Of a stretch of DNA of 5,642 nucleotides, positions 1 through 4,983 are shown piece by piece. Position 1 is the stretch's first letter; the number at the start of each line of letters is the position of its first letter. The position numbers were made by a program, and so were the translations under genes. The notes beneath the pieces are model-generated. The model had not been told where the DNA came from. It did no database searches and was given only the letters and a program-made list of their open reading frames with translations. Source of the DNA: VGCC01 sp040381195 (GTDB taxonomy: Bacteria; Actinomycetota; Actinomycetes; S36-B12); NCBI GenBank assembly GCA_040381195.1, contig JBEIHR010000114.1:1-5642 (forward strand), written 5' to 3'.

Positions 1-398
1 GATGAGAAGTCAGCGTAGAAGTAGCTGAAGATGCCACTGCAGTCAGGCTTCGCGAGCGTCTCTTCGAACGCCTTGACCATGCCGGCAACGTCTGACGTCT
101 GCGGTCCAACAATCTCAGTCTGGACTCCGTACAGCTTGCCGAACTCCTGCATACCCGCAATGCCGTCCTTGTAAAACGGGTCGGCGATGTTGGCTGTAAC
201 CCAGTAGTACTTCTGGTTCGGCTTGGGCGAGCCCAGCAGATCTGTCGCAGCGGCGGTCGCCGCTGCGGTATCCGCAGCGGTGGCCTCCGCCGTTGCCCCA
301 CTGTCCGACGCGCAACCCGCCACCACCGCGGCAGCGGCGGCGCCACCTGCAATCAGAAAACCTCGCCGGGACAGATCCCCGACATTAATGTCCGCCAC
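1..398 (-). CDS. Sugar ABC transporter substrate-binding lipoprotein, N-terminal part (cut by left edge)
   Basis: The reading frame opens at GTG 398 and runs off the left edge, giving 132 visible residues. Residues 9-15 (LSRRGFL) form a twin-arginine motif. A short Ala/Val-rich hydrophobic stretch follows and ends in the lipobox VAGC, with Cys29 as the expected lipidated residue. The predicted product is therefore a Tat-exported, membrane-anchored extracytoplasmic protein. Residues 30-56 are a low-complexity Ala/Thr linker. From about residue 63 the sequence (KYYWVTANIADPFYKDGIAG, then a GVQTEIVGP strand) resembles the first beta-alpha-beta unit of the periplasmic-binding-protein-like family of ribose-type sugar binders (Peripla_BP_4). 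No in-frame ATG or GTG lies just upstream, and a strong Shine-Dalgarno supports the GTG. Divergence from two sugar-isomerase-like genes fits sugar or glycoside uptake; the ligand is unknown. Permease and ATPase genes would lie outside the window. Confidence 0.85.
   Translation of the reverse strand, partial: MADINVGDLSRRGFLIAGGAAAAAVVAGCASDSGATAEATAADTAAATAAATDLLGSPKPNQKYYWVTANIADPFYKDGIAGMQEFGKLYGVQTEIVGPQTSDVAGMVKAFEETLAKPDCSGIFSYFYADFS
246..280. repeat. Two overlapping perfect inverted repeats in the lipoprotein linker
   Basis: Positions 246-255 and 258-267 are perfect 10-base complements around a 2-base centre. Positions 260-268 and 272-280 are perfect 9-base complements around a 3-base centre. 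The two palindromes share bases 260-267, so only one hairpin could form at a time. They encode the Ala/Thr-rich linker just after the lipidated Cys, and repeated Ala codons (GCG, GCC, GCT, GCA) explain part of the pattern. A regulatory role is speculative. Confidence 0.7.
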
Positions 399-404
399 GC
401 GGAA

Positions 405-413
405 CTCCCTTCC
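405..413 (-). promoter_or_regulatory. Ribosome binding site of the lipoprotein gene
   Basis: Read on the minus strand this is GGAAGGGAG, ending 6 bases before GTG 398. No other start codon occurs nearby in frame, so this site settles the GTG start and places the Tat motif at residues 10-15, the usual distance from the N-terminus. Confidence 0.75.
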
Positions 414-451
414 AGTCGAACCCCGATGCGACCCAGGCGATCGCCTTCCTG

Positions 452-478
452 ACCCTAACGGCGGGAGCTGTCTGTCAA
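452..478 (-). promoter_or_regulatory. Candidate promoter of the lipoprotein gene
   Basis: On the minus strand, positions 478-473 read TTGACA, a perfect -35 consensus. After a 15-bp spacer, positions 457-452 read TAGGGT, which fits the loose actinobacterial TAnnnT -10 pattern. Transcription would begin near 445, giving a leader of roughly 45-50 bases before GTG 398. The spacer is shorter than the ideal 17 bp, so the -10 choice is uncertain. The inverted repeat CTGT-CA-ACAG (472-481) overlaps the -35 and could be a repressor site. Confidence 0.45.
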
Positions 479-501
479 CAGTCTTTCGTCTACATTTCTC
501 A

Positions 502-513
502 GATAACGTTTTC
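502..513. promoter_or_regulatory. Candidate LacI-family operator
   Basis: GATAACGTTTTC is a 12-bp palindrome with one mismatched pair, centred on AACGTT. A central CG flanked by A/T-rich half-sites is characteristic of LacI/GalR-family operators that control sugar genes. It lies about 24 bp upstream of the candidate -35 of the lipoprotein gene, between two sugar-related genes transcribed apart. No regulator gene is visible in the window, so the assignment is inference from pattern and position. Confidence 0.35.
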
Positions 514-573
514 GTCACGCCAGGCCCTGGCCAATGCCCGTTGCCCTGTCGGGTGTTGGAGGCGGTAACCCGC

Positions 574-680
574 AGGTCACCGGCTCCTGACCTCTGCCAC
601 CCCACACCTGTTTCTGTGGGCCTTCTGATCGCAGATCGACTGCCGCCCCTGGCTGCAGCGTGACCCGGGCCCCAGGGGTC
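574..680. repeat. Three successive hairpin-capable inverted repeats upstream of the first isomerase gene
   Basis: Repeat one is AGGTCA (574-579) with TGACCT (588-593). Repeat two is CCCACA (601-606) with TGTGGG (615-620). Repeat three is GACCC (662-666) with GGGTC (676-680). The first two share the geometry of 6-base arms and an 8-base spacer. They occupy the 120 bases before GTG 697 and would lie in its 5' leader if transcription starts upstream of 570. None is followed by a T run, so they do not look like classical intrinsic terminators. They could be operators or a structured leader, or chance in GC-rich DNA. Apart from these and the sites listed separately, I see no gene in 399-696. Confidence 0.4.
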
Positions 681-683
681 CTG

Positions 684-688
684 CGAGG
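684..688 (+). promoter_or_regulatory. Ribosome binding site of the first isomerase gene
   Basis: GAGG with its preceding C (CGAGG) sits 8 bases before GTG 697. In the same frame a TGA stop lies at 661-663 and no other start codon occurs between it and 697, so GTG 697 is the only reasonable start that includes the conserved N-terminal strand. Confidence 0.6.
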
Positions 689-696
689 ATGCGCCC

Positions 697-1572
697 GTGA
701 AGTCGAGCGGTGAGCACTCGCCAGACGTCTTGATCGCCAGCTGTTGGACTACGGCGGGACCAGCATCACCCCTGGACCCAGACCAGCGGAGTCCGATTCC
801 ATTCACGACTCGAGTAGAAATCACCGCCGGGGCGGGCTTCGGCGGGCTCGGGATCACACATGCAGACATCGTGGAGTTGGACAACACCATCGGCCTGGCG
901 GAGGCTCGAGGCATCCTTTTGGACACCGGCATCCAATTCGTCGAACTGGAGATGCTGATGGACTGGTTTACGACCGGTCCGTCGCGCACGTCCTCGAATG
1001 TCGTTCGACGCGACCTCCTCTCTGCTGCGGGCACCCTCCCTGTCCGCCACATCAAGGTGGGGGCCACGTACAGCACGACCCCCTGGCCAACGAACCTCAT
1101 CGCCCGCGAACTCAAGGAACTCGCGAGTCAGGCGGCTGACGTGGGTGCTCGGATCGCCCTCGAACCCCAGGCCATGGCGAACATCCGCTCACCCGATGAC
1201 GCACTCGAGGTCATCGAGGTAGCCGGTCACCCGGCCGCTGGCCTCCTCCTCGACATTTGGCACCTAGAGCGCATCGGGTTCCCAGCGGACAGCATCCGGG
1301 GTATCCCACCCGAGTTCATCGTGACCACGGAGTTGAATGACGCCCCGGCCTATGTGCACGGGAGTCTGCTGGAGGACACGGTCAACGGCAGGAAGTACTG
1401 CGGCGAAGGCTCCTTCGACGTTGCGGGATTCATCGAAGCTGTTCGGGCAACGGGATACCGGGGACCGTGGGGGGTCGAAATCCTTTCCCATGCTCACCGT
1501 GCTCGCCCCGTCGAAGAAGCCATCCAGCAGGCCTACACCACCACACGTCTGGCCCTTGAGGCTTCCACGTAG
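697..1572 (+). CDS. TIM-barrel sugar (phosphate) isomerase/epimerase-like protein, copy 1
   Basis: This 291-residue cytoplasmic protein has the pattern of the xylose-isomerase-like TIM-barrel superfamily (AP_endonuc_2 domain). Barrel-strand motifs include FVELEM (81-86), HIKVG (118-122), ALEPQ (154-158), LLLDIWHL (183-190), TELND (211-215), GEGSFD (236-241) and GVEI (259-262). By analogy with the family, the metal ligands would be Glu156, Asp186 with His189 nearby, and Glu261. Glu212 occupies the position usually held by His or Gln. Such enzymes isomerise, epimerise, dehydrate or eliminate on sugars, inosose-like rings or 3-keto-glycosides, so the family alone does not give the substrate. The N-terminus (DVLIASCWTTAG, residues 10-21) looks intact. 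The next gene starts 17 bp downstream and encodes a paralogue, so the two are probably co-transcribed. The upstream region holds inverted repeats and a LacI-like palindrome. Confidence 0.85.
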   Translation: MKSSGEHSPDVLIASCWTTAGPASPLDPDQRSPIPFTTRVEITAGAGFGGLGITHADIVELDNTIGLAEARGILLDTGIQFVELEMLMDWFTTGPSRTSSNVVRRDLLSAAGTLPVRHIKVGATYSTTPWPTNLIARELKELASQAADVGARIALEPQAMANIRSPDDALEVIEVAGHPAAGLLLDIWHLERIGFPADSIRGIPPEFIVTTELNDAPAYVHGSLLEDTVNGRKYCGEGSFDVAGFIEAVRATGYRGPWGVEILSHAHRARPVEEAIQQAYTTTRLALEAST

Positions 1573-1589
1573 CGAAGTAGGTTGATGCC

Positions 1590-2414
1590 ATGAAATTCGC
1601 GCTCCATGCCGGGTCGGTGCGACACACCAACGTAGCTATCGACGTTCGCGCGGCGAGACACTGTGGCTTCGATGGCATCGAGCTCTACCTTCCGAAGGTC
1701 ATGCGCTACCTGGATCAGGGATTCGATGCCGCTGACCTCCGGGAAATGCTCGGACCCCTGGAAGTCTCGATGATCGACTTCCTCATGCCTGTGGAGAGTC
1801 TGGATCGATCGACCTCCTCGCGGATCAATTCCGAGTGCGAGCGCATGGCGAGTTTGGCGCATTCCCTCGGGTGCCAGGCCCTCCAAGTTGTGGCCCTTGA
1901 CGATTTTCCGGGCACCCAGTGGGCTGAGCAGAGAGCGATCCTGGTGGCTCGACTTCGCGAACTCTCGGCGATTGCGCACCCCTACGGTGTGCGGCTTGCG
2001 ATCGAAGGTGCGATCTTCTCCCCGTTCCACCGACTCTCACAGGCGCTCGAGGTCATCGATGAAGTCGGAGCAGACCGCGCGGGCCTATGCCTCGACACAT
2101 GGCACCTGTGGATCGGGGGCACCCCGTGGGAGCAGGTCGCTGCTCTGGACCCGGCGCTCATCCTCTCCGTCCAGTTGGCGGATACCGCCGCCCGAGCGGA
2201 AACCCACTGGCGAGACGAGGATCGAACGGCCCTACCCGGAGAGGGCGTCCTGCCGCTGGGTGAGGCGATCGAAGCAGTCTTGGCGACCGGATACGAGGGG
2301 TTCTGGACCTGCGAGATGCTGAGCGCCCGTCACTGGGAATGGGATCCAGAAGCCTTGGCCACGTCGATGTTGGACAGGATGCGGGTCATGATCGCCGAAC
2401 GCACCCACTCGTAG
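1590..2414 (+). CDS. TIM-barrel sugar (phosphate) isomerase/epimerase-like protein, copy 2
   Basis: This 274-residue protein of the xylose-isomerase-like TIM-barrel superfamily is a clear paralogue of its upstream neighbour. Both share an ALEVI helix, an LD.WHL motif, and a C-terminal block GEG...IEAV.ATGY.G.W..E.LS. Here the strand motifs are GIELY (29-33), AIEGAIF (137-143), LCLDTWHLW (166-174), VQLAD (194-198), GEG (217-219) and CEMLS (241-245). Family comparison suggests Glu139, Asp169, Gln195 and Glu242 as metal ligands and His172 in the active site, so the protein looks catalytically complete. An in-frame TAG at 1578-1580 fixes ATG 1590 as the start; the upstream Shine-Dalgarno (AGG at 1579-1581) is weak, which suits translation coupled to the first gene. 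It ends 3 bp from the convergent oxidoreductase gene. Likely work is isomerisation, epimerisation or elimination on a sugar or keto-glycoside; the exact reaction is unknown. Confidence 0.87.
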   Translation: MKFALHAGSVRHTNVAIDVRAARHCGFDGIELYLPKVMRYLDQGFDAADLREMLGPLEVSMIDFLMPVESLDRSTSSRINSECERMASLAHSLGCQALQVVALDDFPGTQWAEQRAILVARLRELSAIAHPYGVRLAIEGAIFSPFHRLSQALEVIDEVGADRAGLCLDTWHLWIGGTPWEQVAALDPALILSVQLADTAARAETHWRDEDRTALPGEGVLPLGEAIEAVLATGYEGFWTCEMLSARHWEWDPEALATSMLDRMRVMIAERTHS

Positions 2415-2417
2415 CGG

Positions 2418-3494
2418 TCACAGCCGGGGGTTCACCTCGACTCCCCCTCGCTCGGACGACTCGTAGGCAGCCTTGATGACCTGCGCAACCTGCAACGCAT
2501 CCGCCGCTGTCACCCCAGCACCGGGGGCACCCTTCATTGCTGCCACCCATTCCGAGGCCTCGCGCTCGAAGAAGGTCAGGTTGCCGATTTGCGGTAACTC
2601 GGAATAAGGGGAAGGACGCCCGACGAATGGAACAGCGAAGGCCCCTTCGCTCCAACGAGTCCACTGTCCCGGTGCGTGAGCGTCATCCGATGATTCACAG
2701 ACATCTATGAGGCCAGGTAGCACCCCGAACCGGAGGAGCCCCTCTTCGCCGTAGAGCGTCAAGATGGACGTCTCGTAGAAACTCATGCGGTCGTAGACGG
2801 TGAAGGTGAAGCTCACAAGCTTGTCCGGGTACACCAGCGTGAGGGCGGCGACATCTTCCTGGGACCGCTCATCCGACCAACTGGGTAGCTTCGCGACAGT
2901 TGCGCGCACCCCCTCGGGAAATCCGAGAAGTTCGATGAGGAGGTGAATCTGATGGCAGCCGATGACCCAGAGGCCTCCGCCCATGTCTGCCGGATTGTTG
3001 AGATGCTTCGACAACTGCTCGCCGGTGATGCTCGCCCCGTGTACATGGGCCATGCTGATGCGCCCGATGGCGCCTTCGGCCACCTTCTTCTTCGCCCGGG
3101 CGAACGCCTCGCCGTAATGGAAGTTGTACCCGACGCGAATGGGTCGGTCGGAGTGCTGTGCTTCCGAGGCAGCGAGTTCCTCCAAATCGGATAGATCCGC
3201 CCCACCCGGCTTCTCGACGAGGACCGCCTTGCCCGCGCTATGCGCAAGCACCCCGAGTCGAGCCATGTCGACGCTTCCCGAGTGCACCAGGACCCCGTGG
3301 ATGGAGTCATCGGCCAGTACCTCGTCCAGGGAGACGGGACGGGCTCCGACCTCGGAGGTGAAGGAGGCCAAGGTCGCTGGATCCGGGTCCCACGCACCGA
3401 CGATCTCCACTCCCGGGAGTTGCTCAAAGACCCGATAACGGCCCGATGAGTGGGGATGAGAGATGCCGAGGAAGGCGACCCTGACGGTTTCCAT
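2418..3494 (-). CDS. Gfo/Idh/MocA-family NAD(P)-dependent oxidoreductase
   Basis: This 358-residue protein has the two-domain plan of sugar/inositol dehydrogenases. An N-terminal Rossmann fold begins VRVAFLGISHPHSSGR (residues 4-19), with Asp36 at the end of the second strand suggesting NAD preference. EKPGG at 94-98 is the family's signature with the catalytic Lys95. A C-terminal substrate and oligomerisation domain follows (GGGLWVIGCHQIH, 172-184). Two features are unusual. The glycine loop is G-x-x-H-x-H, not GxGxxG. The usual DxGxH active-site motif reads VIGCH, so Asp is Val177, while His181 remains. Known relatives oxidise or reduce a hydroxyl of a sugar, inositol or glycoside. Next to two isomerase-fold genes, it could supply a 3-keto or similar oxidised sugar. 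It is transcribed alone, towards the isomerase genes, from the intergenic region it shares with the NTF2-like gene. Confidence 0.88.
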   Translation of the reverse strand: METVRVAFLGISHPHSSGRYRVFEQLPGVEIVGAWDPDPATLASFTSEVGARPVSLDEVLADDSIHGVLVHSGSVDMARLGVLAHSAGKAVLVEKPGGADLSDLEELAASEAQHSDRPIRVGYNFHYGEAFARAKKKVAEGAIGRISMAHVHGASITGEQLSKHLNNPADMGGGLWVIGCHQIHLLIELLGFPEGVRATVAKLPSWSDERSQEDVAALTLVYPDKLVSFTFTVYDRMSFYETSILTLYGEEGLLRFGVLPGLIDVCESSDDAHAPGQWTRWSEGAFAVPFVGRPSPYSELPQIGNLTFFEREASEWVAAMKGAPGAGVTAADALQVAQVIKAAYESSERGGVEVNPRL

Positions 3495-3497
3495 GAG

Positions 3498-3503
3498 TCC
3501 TCC
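3498..3503 (-). promoter_or_regulatory. Ribosome binding site of the oxidoreductase gene
   Basis: Read on the minus strand this is GGAGGA, a near-perfect Shine-Dalgarno. The spacing from GGAGG to ATG 3494 is only 4 bases, shorter than usual. It still supports ATG 3494, which also places the first Rossmann strand at residues 4-10, as expected. Confidence 0.65.
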
Positions 3504-3646
3504 GGTGCTCAGAGTGAAGCGAAGCGAAAATGTTCGAAACAGGAGTGCAATCGCTGACCGTCACGCCTGATCCAACAAGCAACGCCTGAAAATACTTATA
3601 GACTCCAGTGAAGCGCAAGACCCATAGTGACGAATCAGCCCCTGAT

Positions 3647-3651
3647 GGAGG
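3647..3651 (+). promoter_or_regulatory. Ribosome binding site that decides the NTF2-like start
   Basis: GGAGG lies 5 bases before ATG 3657. Two earlier in-frame starts exist, GTG 3627 and ATG 3645, but neither has a purine-rich site at a suitable distance, and ATG 3645 immediately precedes this motif. The 164-residue form starting MSVVTIPDAQ is therefore preferred. Confidence 0.75.
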
Positions 3652-3656
3652 TACCG

Positions 3657-4151
3657 ATGTCTGTCGTGACGATTCCCGATGCCCAACTGAGCCGCGAGGA
3701 AATCATCCAGCGGAACCTCGAAGTCGTCGAAGCGCACTTCCATAATGAAACGCCCGACATGGTCCACGAAGCTGTGGCCCTCTACACCGACGACATCGTG
3801 TGGGAGGGGCCTGCCCGAGGCCTCGTGTTCCTCAACGCCGAGGATGCGCTTGCCGGCTATCACGACATCTTCTCGTCTCTCCGAATCCTGAGCCATACAC
3901 ACCTACGGCGCTTCGCCACGGAGGATGTGGTTTTCGACGACTGCATCTATGAATGCGAGTACGTCGAGGATCACATGGAGAACTTCCCATTTCCCGCCGG
4001 TACCAAGGTTCGCATGCGCCTTGCCCATATCTTCGAGATGCGGGACGGCAAGATCGCTAAGGAGATCGCCTACGAGATCATCCGGCGCGTGGGCGATCCC
4101 AACGATCGGGACTACATCCCCGAGGGCTCCCGCGTCACGGTCTTCGAATAA
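3657..4151 (+). CDS. NTF2/SnoaL-like family protein
   Basis: This small cytoplasmic protein of 164 residues has the layout of the NTF2-like alpha+beta cone fold. An N-terminal helix (about 12-30) is followed by a second helix and the strand ALYTDDIVWEGP (41-52). A helical GYHDIFSSL segment (67-75) follows, then a curved sheet (VVFDDCIYECEYV, 91-103). The last strands are KVRMRLAHIFEMRDGKIAKEIAYEIIRR (117-144, with the typical RDGKI turn at 129-133). The fold covers polyketide cyclases, ketosteroid isomerases, epoxide hydrolases, dehydratases and non-catalytic proteins. It is longer than classical ketosteroid isomerases (about 130 residues), and I cannot assign their Tyr/Asp/Asp catalytic set with confidence. 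It is followed after 19 bp by the FAH-family gene, so the two probably form an operon. Context suggests action on a keto or ring intermediate; this is inference. Confidence 0.8.
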   Translation: MSVVTIPDAQLSREEIIQRNLEVVEAHFHNETPDMVHEAVALYTDDIVWEGPARGLVFLNAEDALAGYHDIFSSLRILSHTHLRRFATEDVVFDDCIYECEYVEDHMENFPFPAGTKVRMRLAHIFEMRDGKIAKEIAYEIIRRVGDPNDRDYIPEGSRVTVFE

Positions 4152-4170
4152 GCGGCTGGGCCGGAACTCG

Positions 4171-4983
4171 ATGAAACTGATTGCGTACCTTGACGGGGGC
4201 GTCCCGACCGTCGGTTCGGTGGAGTCCGAAAGAGTTTTCCCGATCGCACCTCGCGATTCATTCTTCGATGACGTGGATCGGTGGCTGGCTGAGCCGCAGA
4301 CGCGTGAGGCCGGGTTGCCACTCGACGATGTGATCCAGGTTCCAGCCGTGCGTAGTGACTGCAATGTCGTGTGCGTTGGCCTCAACTACCGCGACCATGC
4401 CCACGAATCGGGCCTGGAACTTCCGCCGAGTCCGTCGATATTCGGGCGCTGGGTGTCAACCTTGAGCGTGGACGGTGCGCCGGTGCCTGTTCCCGCGTGT
4501 GAGGCCGGTTTGGACTGGGAAGTTGAGCTCGCGGTCATCGTCGGCAAACAGATCGACCGAAGTTCGGGGCGCGCGGAGCCGAGCGACGTTCTGGCGTACT
4601 CCGTCTTCAACGACATCAGTGCGCGTGGCCGACAGTTCGATACGTCCCAGTGGACCCTCGGCAAGAACGCCGATTTGTCTGGGCCTCTGGGCCCGGTCCT
4701 CGTGACGGCGGACGAGTTCAATGGATGGCCTCAGCTGAATCTCGAACTCCGCGTCAACGGGCAGGTCAGACAAACCGGAAACACCGGCGAGATGATCCAC
4801 TCCATCCCTGACTTGATCGCGTACGTAACTCAGACGCTCACCCTCCGACCCGGAGACATGATTGCAACCGGGACACCCTCCGGAGTGGGATTCAAGTGCG
4901 ATCCACCGATTCTGCTGCACCCAGGTGATGTCGTGGAGGCAGAAATCGACTCGATCGGGATCTTGCGTACTCCGATCGTCTAG
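4171..4983 (+). CDS. Fumarylacetoacetate hydrolase (FAH) family protein
   Basis: This 270-residue protein matches the short FAH-domain family, whose members hydrolyse or isomerise diketo acids (acylpyruvases, 2-hydroxyhepta-2,4-diene-1,7-dioate isomerase-like, and 2,4-diketo-3-deoxy sugar acid hydrolases). Conserved blocks are CVGLNYRDHAHESG (68-81), DWEVELAVIVGK (115-126), NDISARGRQ (147-155), WTLGK (161-165), GPLGP (171-175) and the signature PGDMIATGTPSGVG (227-240). By comparison with mammalian FAH and FAHD1, the metal ligands would be Glu117, Glu119 and Asp148. The His76/Glu79 pair of the lid and Lys165 are also present, so activity is likely. Oddities: SARD is SARG (Gly153), and the FxK motif is F-G-R (91-93). 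ATG 4171 gives the usual N-terminus; the Shine-Dalgarno is weak (GGA at 4163-4165), which suggests coupling to the gene 19 bp upstream. Substrate is unknown. Confidence 0.9.
   Translation: MKLIAYLDGGVPTVGSVESERVFPIAPRDSFFDDVDRWLAEPQTREAGLPLDDVIQVPAVRSDCNVVCVGLNYRDHAHESGLELPPSPSIFGRWVSTLSVDGAPVPVPACEAGLDWEVELAVIVGKQIDRSSGRAEPSDVLAYSVFNDISARGRQFDTSQWTLGKNADLSGPLGPVLVTADEFNGWPQLNLELRVNGQVRQTGNTGEMIHSIPDLIAYVTQTLTLRPGDMIATGTPSGVGFKCDPPILLHPGDVVEAEIDSIGILRTPIV

Larger units (their letters stand above)
3495..3656. promoter_or_regulatory. Divergent intergenic region with paired short repeats
   Basis: This spacer must carry both the oxidoreductase promoter (leftward) and the NTF2-like promoter (rightward). 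It holds a 9-base direct repeat AGTGAAGCG at 3513-3521 and 3607-3615, an 8-base direct repeat ACGCCTGA at 3563-3570 and 3582-3589 (19 bp apart), and an inverted repeat TGTT-CGA-AACA at 3531-3541. The only AT-rich patch, 3588-3602, includes TATAGA and TAGACT on the plus strand and TATAAG on the minus strand as -10-like hexamers. No convincing -35 box was found on either strand, so exact promoters are not assigned. Confidence 0.4.

Noticed and set aside
519..531. Perfect inverted repeat GCCAGG-C-CCTGGC as an operator or terminator
   Set aside because: One-base centre prevents a hairpin, no T run follows, and it is not at a promoter element; probably a chance GC-rich palindrome.
534..590. Short open frame of 18 codons that could be a leader peptide
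   Set aside because: No ribosome binding site precedes it and its composition is not informative; such frames are common in GC-rich DNA.
223..663. Plus-strand open frame of 146 codons opposite the lipoprotein gene and across the intergenic region
   Set aside because: It is low-complexity Ala/Pro/Arg sequence arising opposite the Ala-rich linker, has no family-like motifs, and conflicts with the well-supported Tat lipoprotein on the other strand.
689..700. Minimal ORF ATG-CGC-CCG-TGA overlapping the GTG start of the first isomerase gene
   Set aside because: GAGG touches the ATG, too close for initiation; most likely coincidental.
1533..2030. Minus-strand open frame of 165 codons opposite the isomerase pair
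   Set aside because: It overlaps two genes with clear family motifs and has no recognisable domain; it is an antisense shadow of high-GC coding DNA.
2426..2447. GGGGG/CCCCC pairing near the isomerase/oxidoreductase junction as a terminator
   Set aside because: Only five G-C pairs around a 12-base loop with no T run, inside the oxidoreductase coding region; not distinguishable from background.
3925..4170. Possible N-terminal extension of the FAH gene by 82 codons
   Set aside because: The extension overlaps the NTF2-like gene in another frame and is Arg/Ser-rich and non-conserved; ATG 4171 gives the expected FAH N-terminus.
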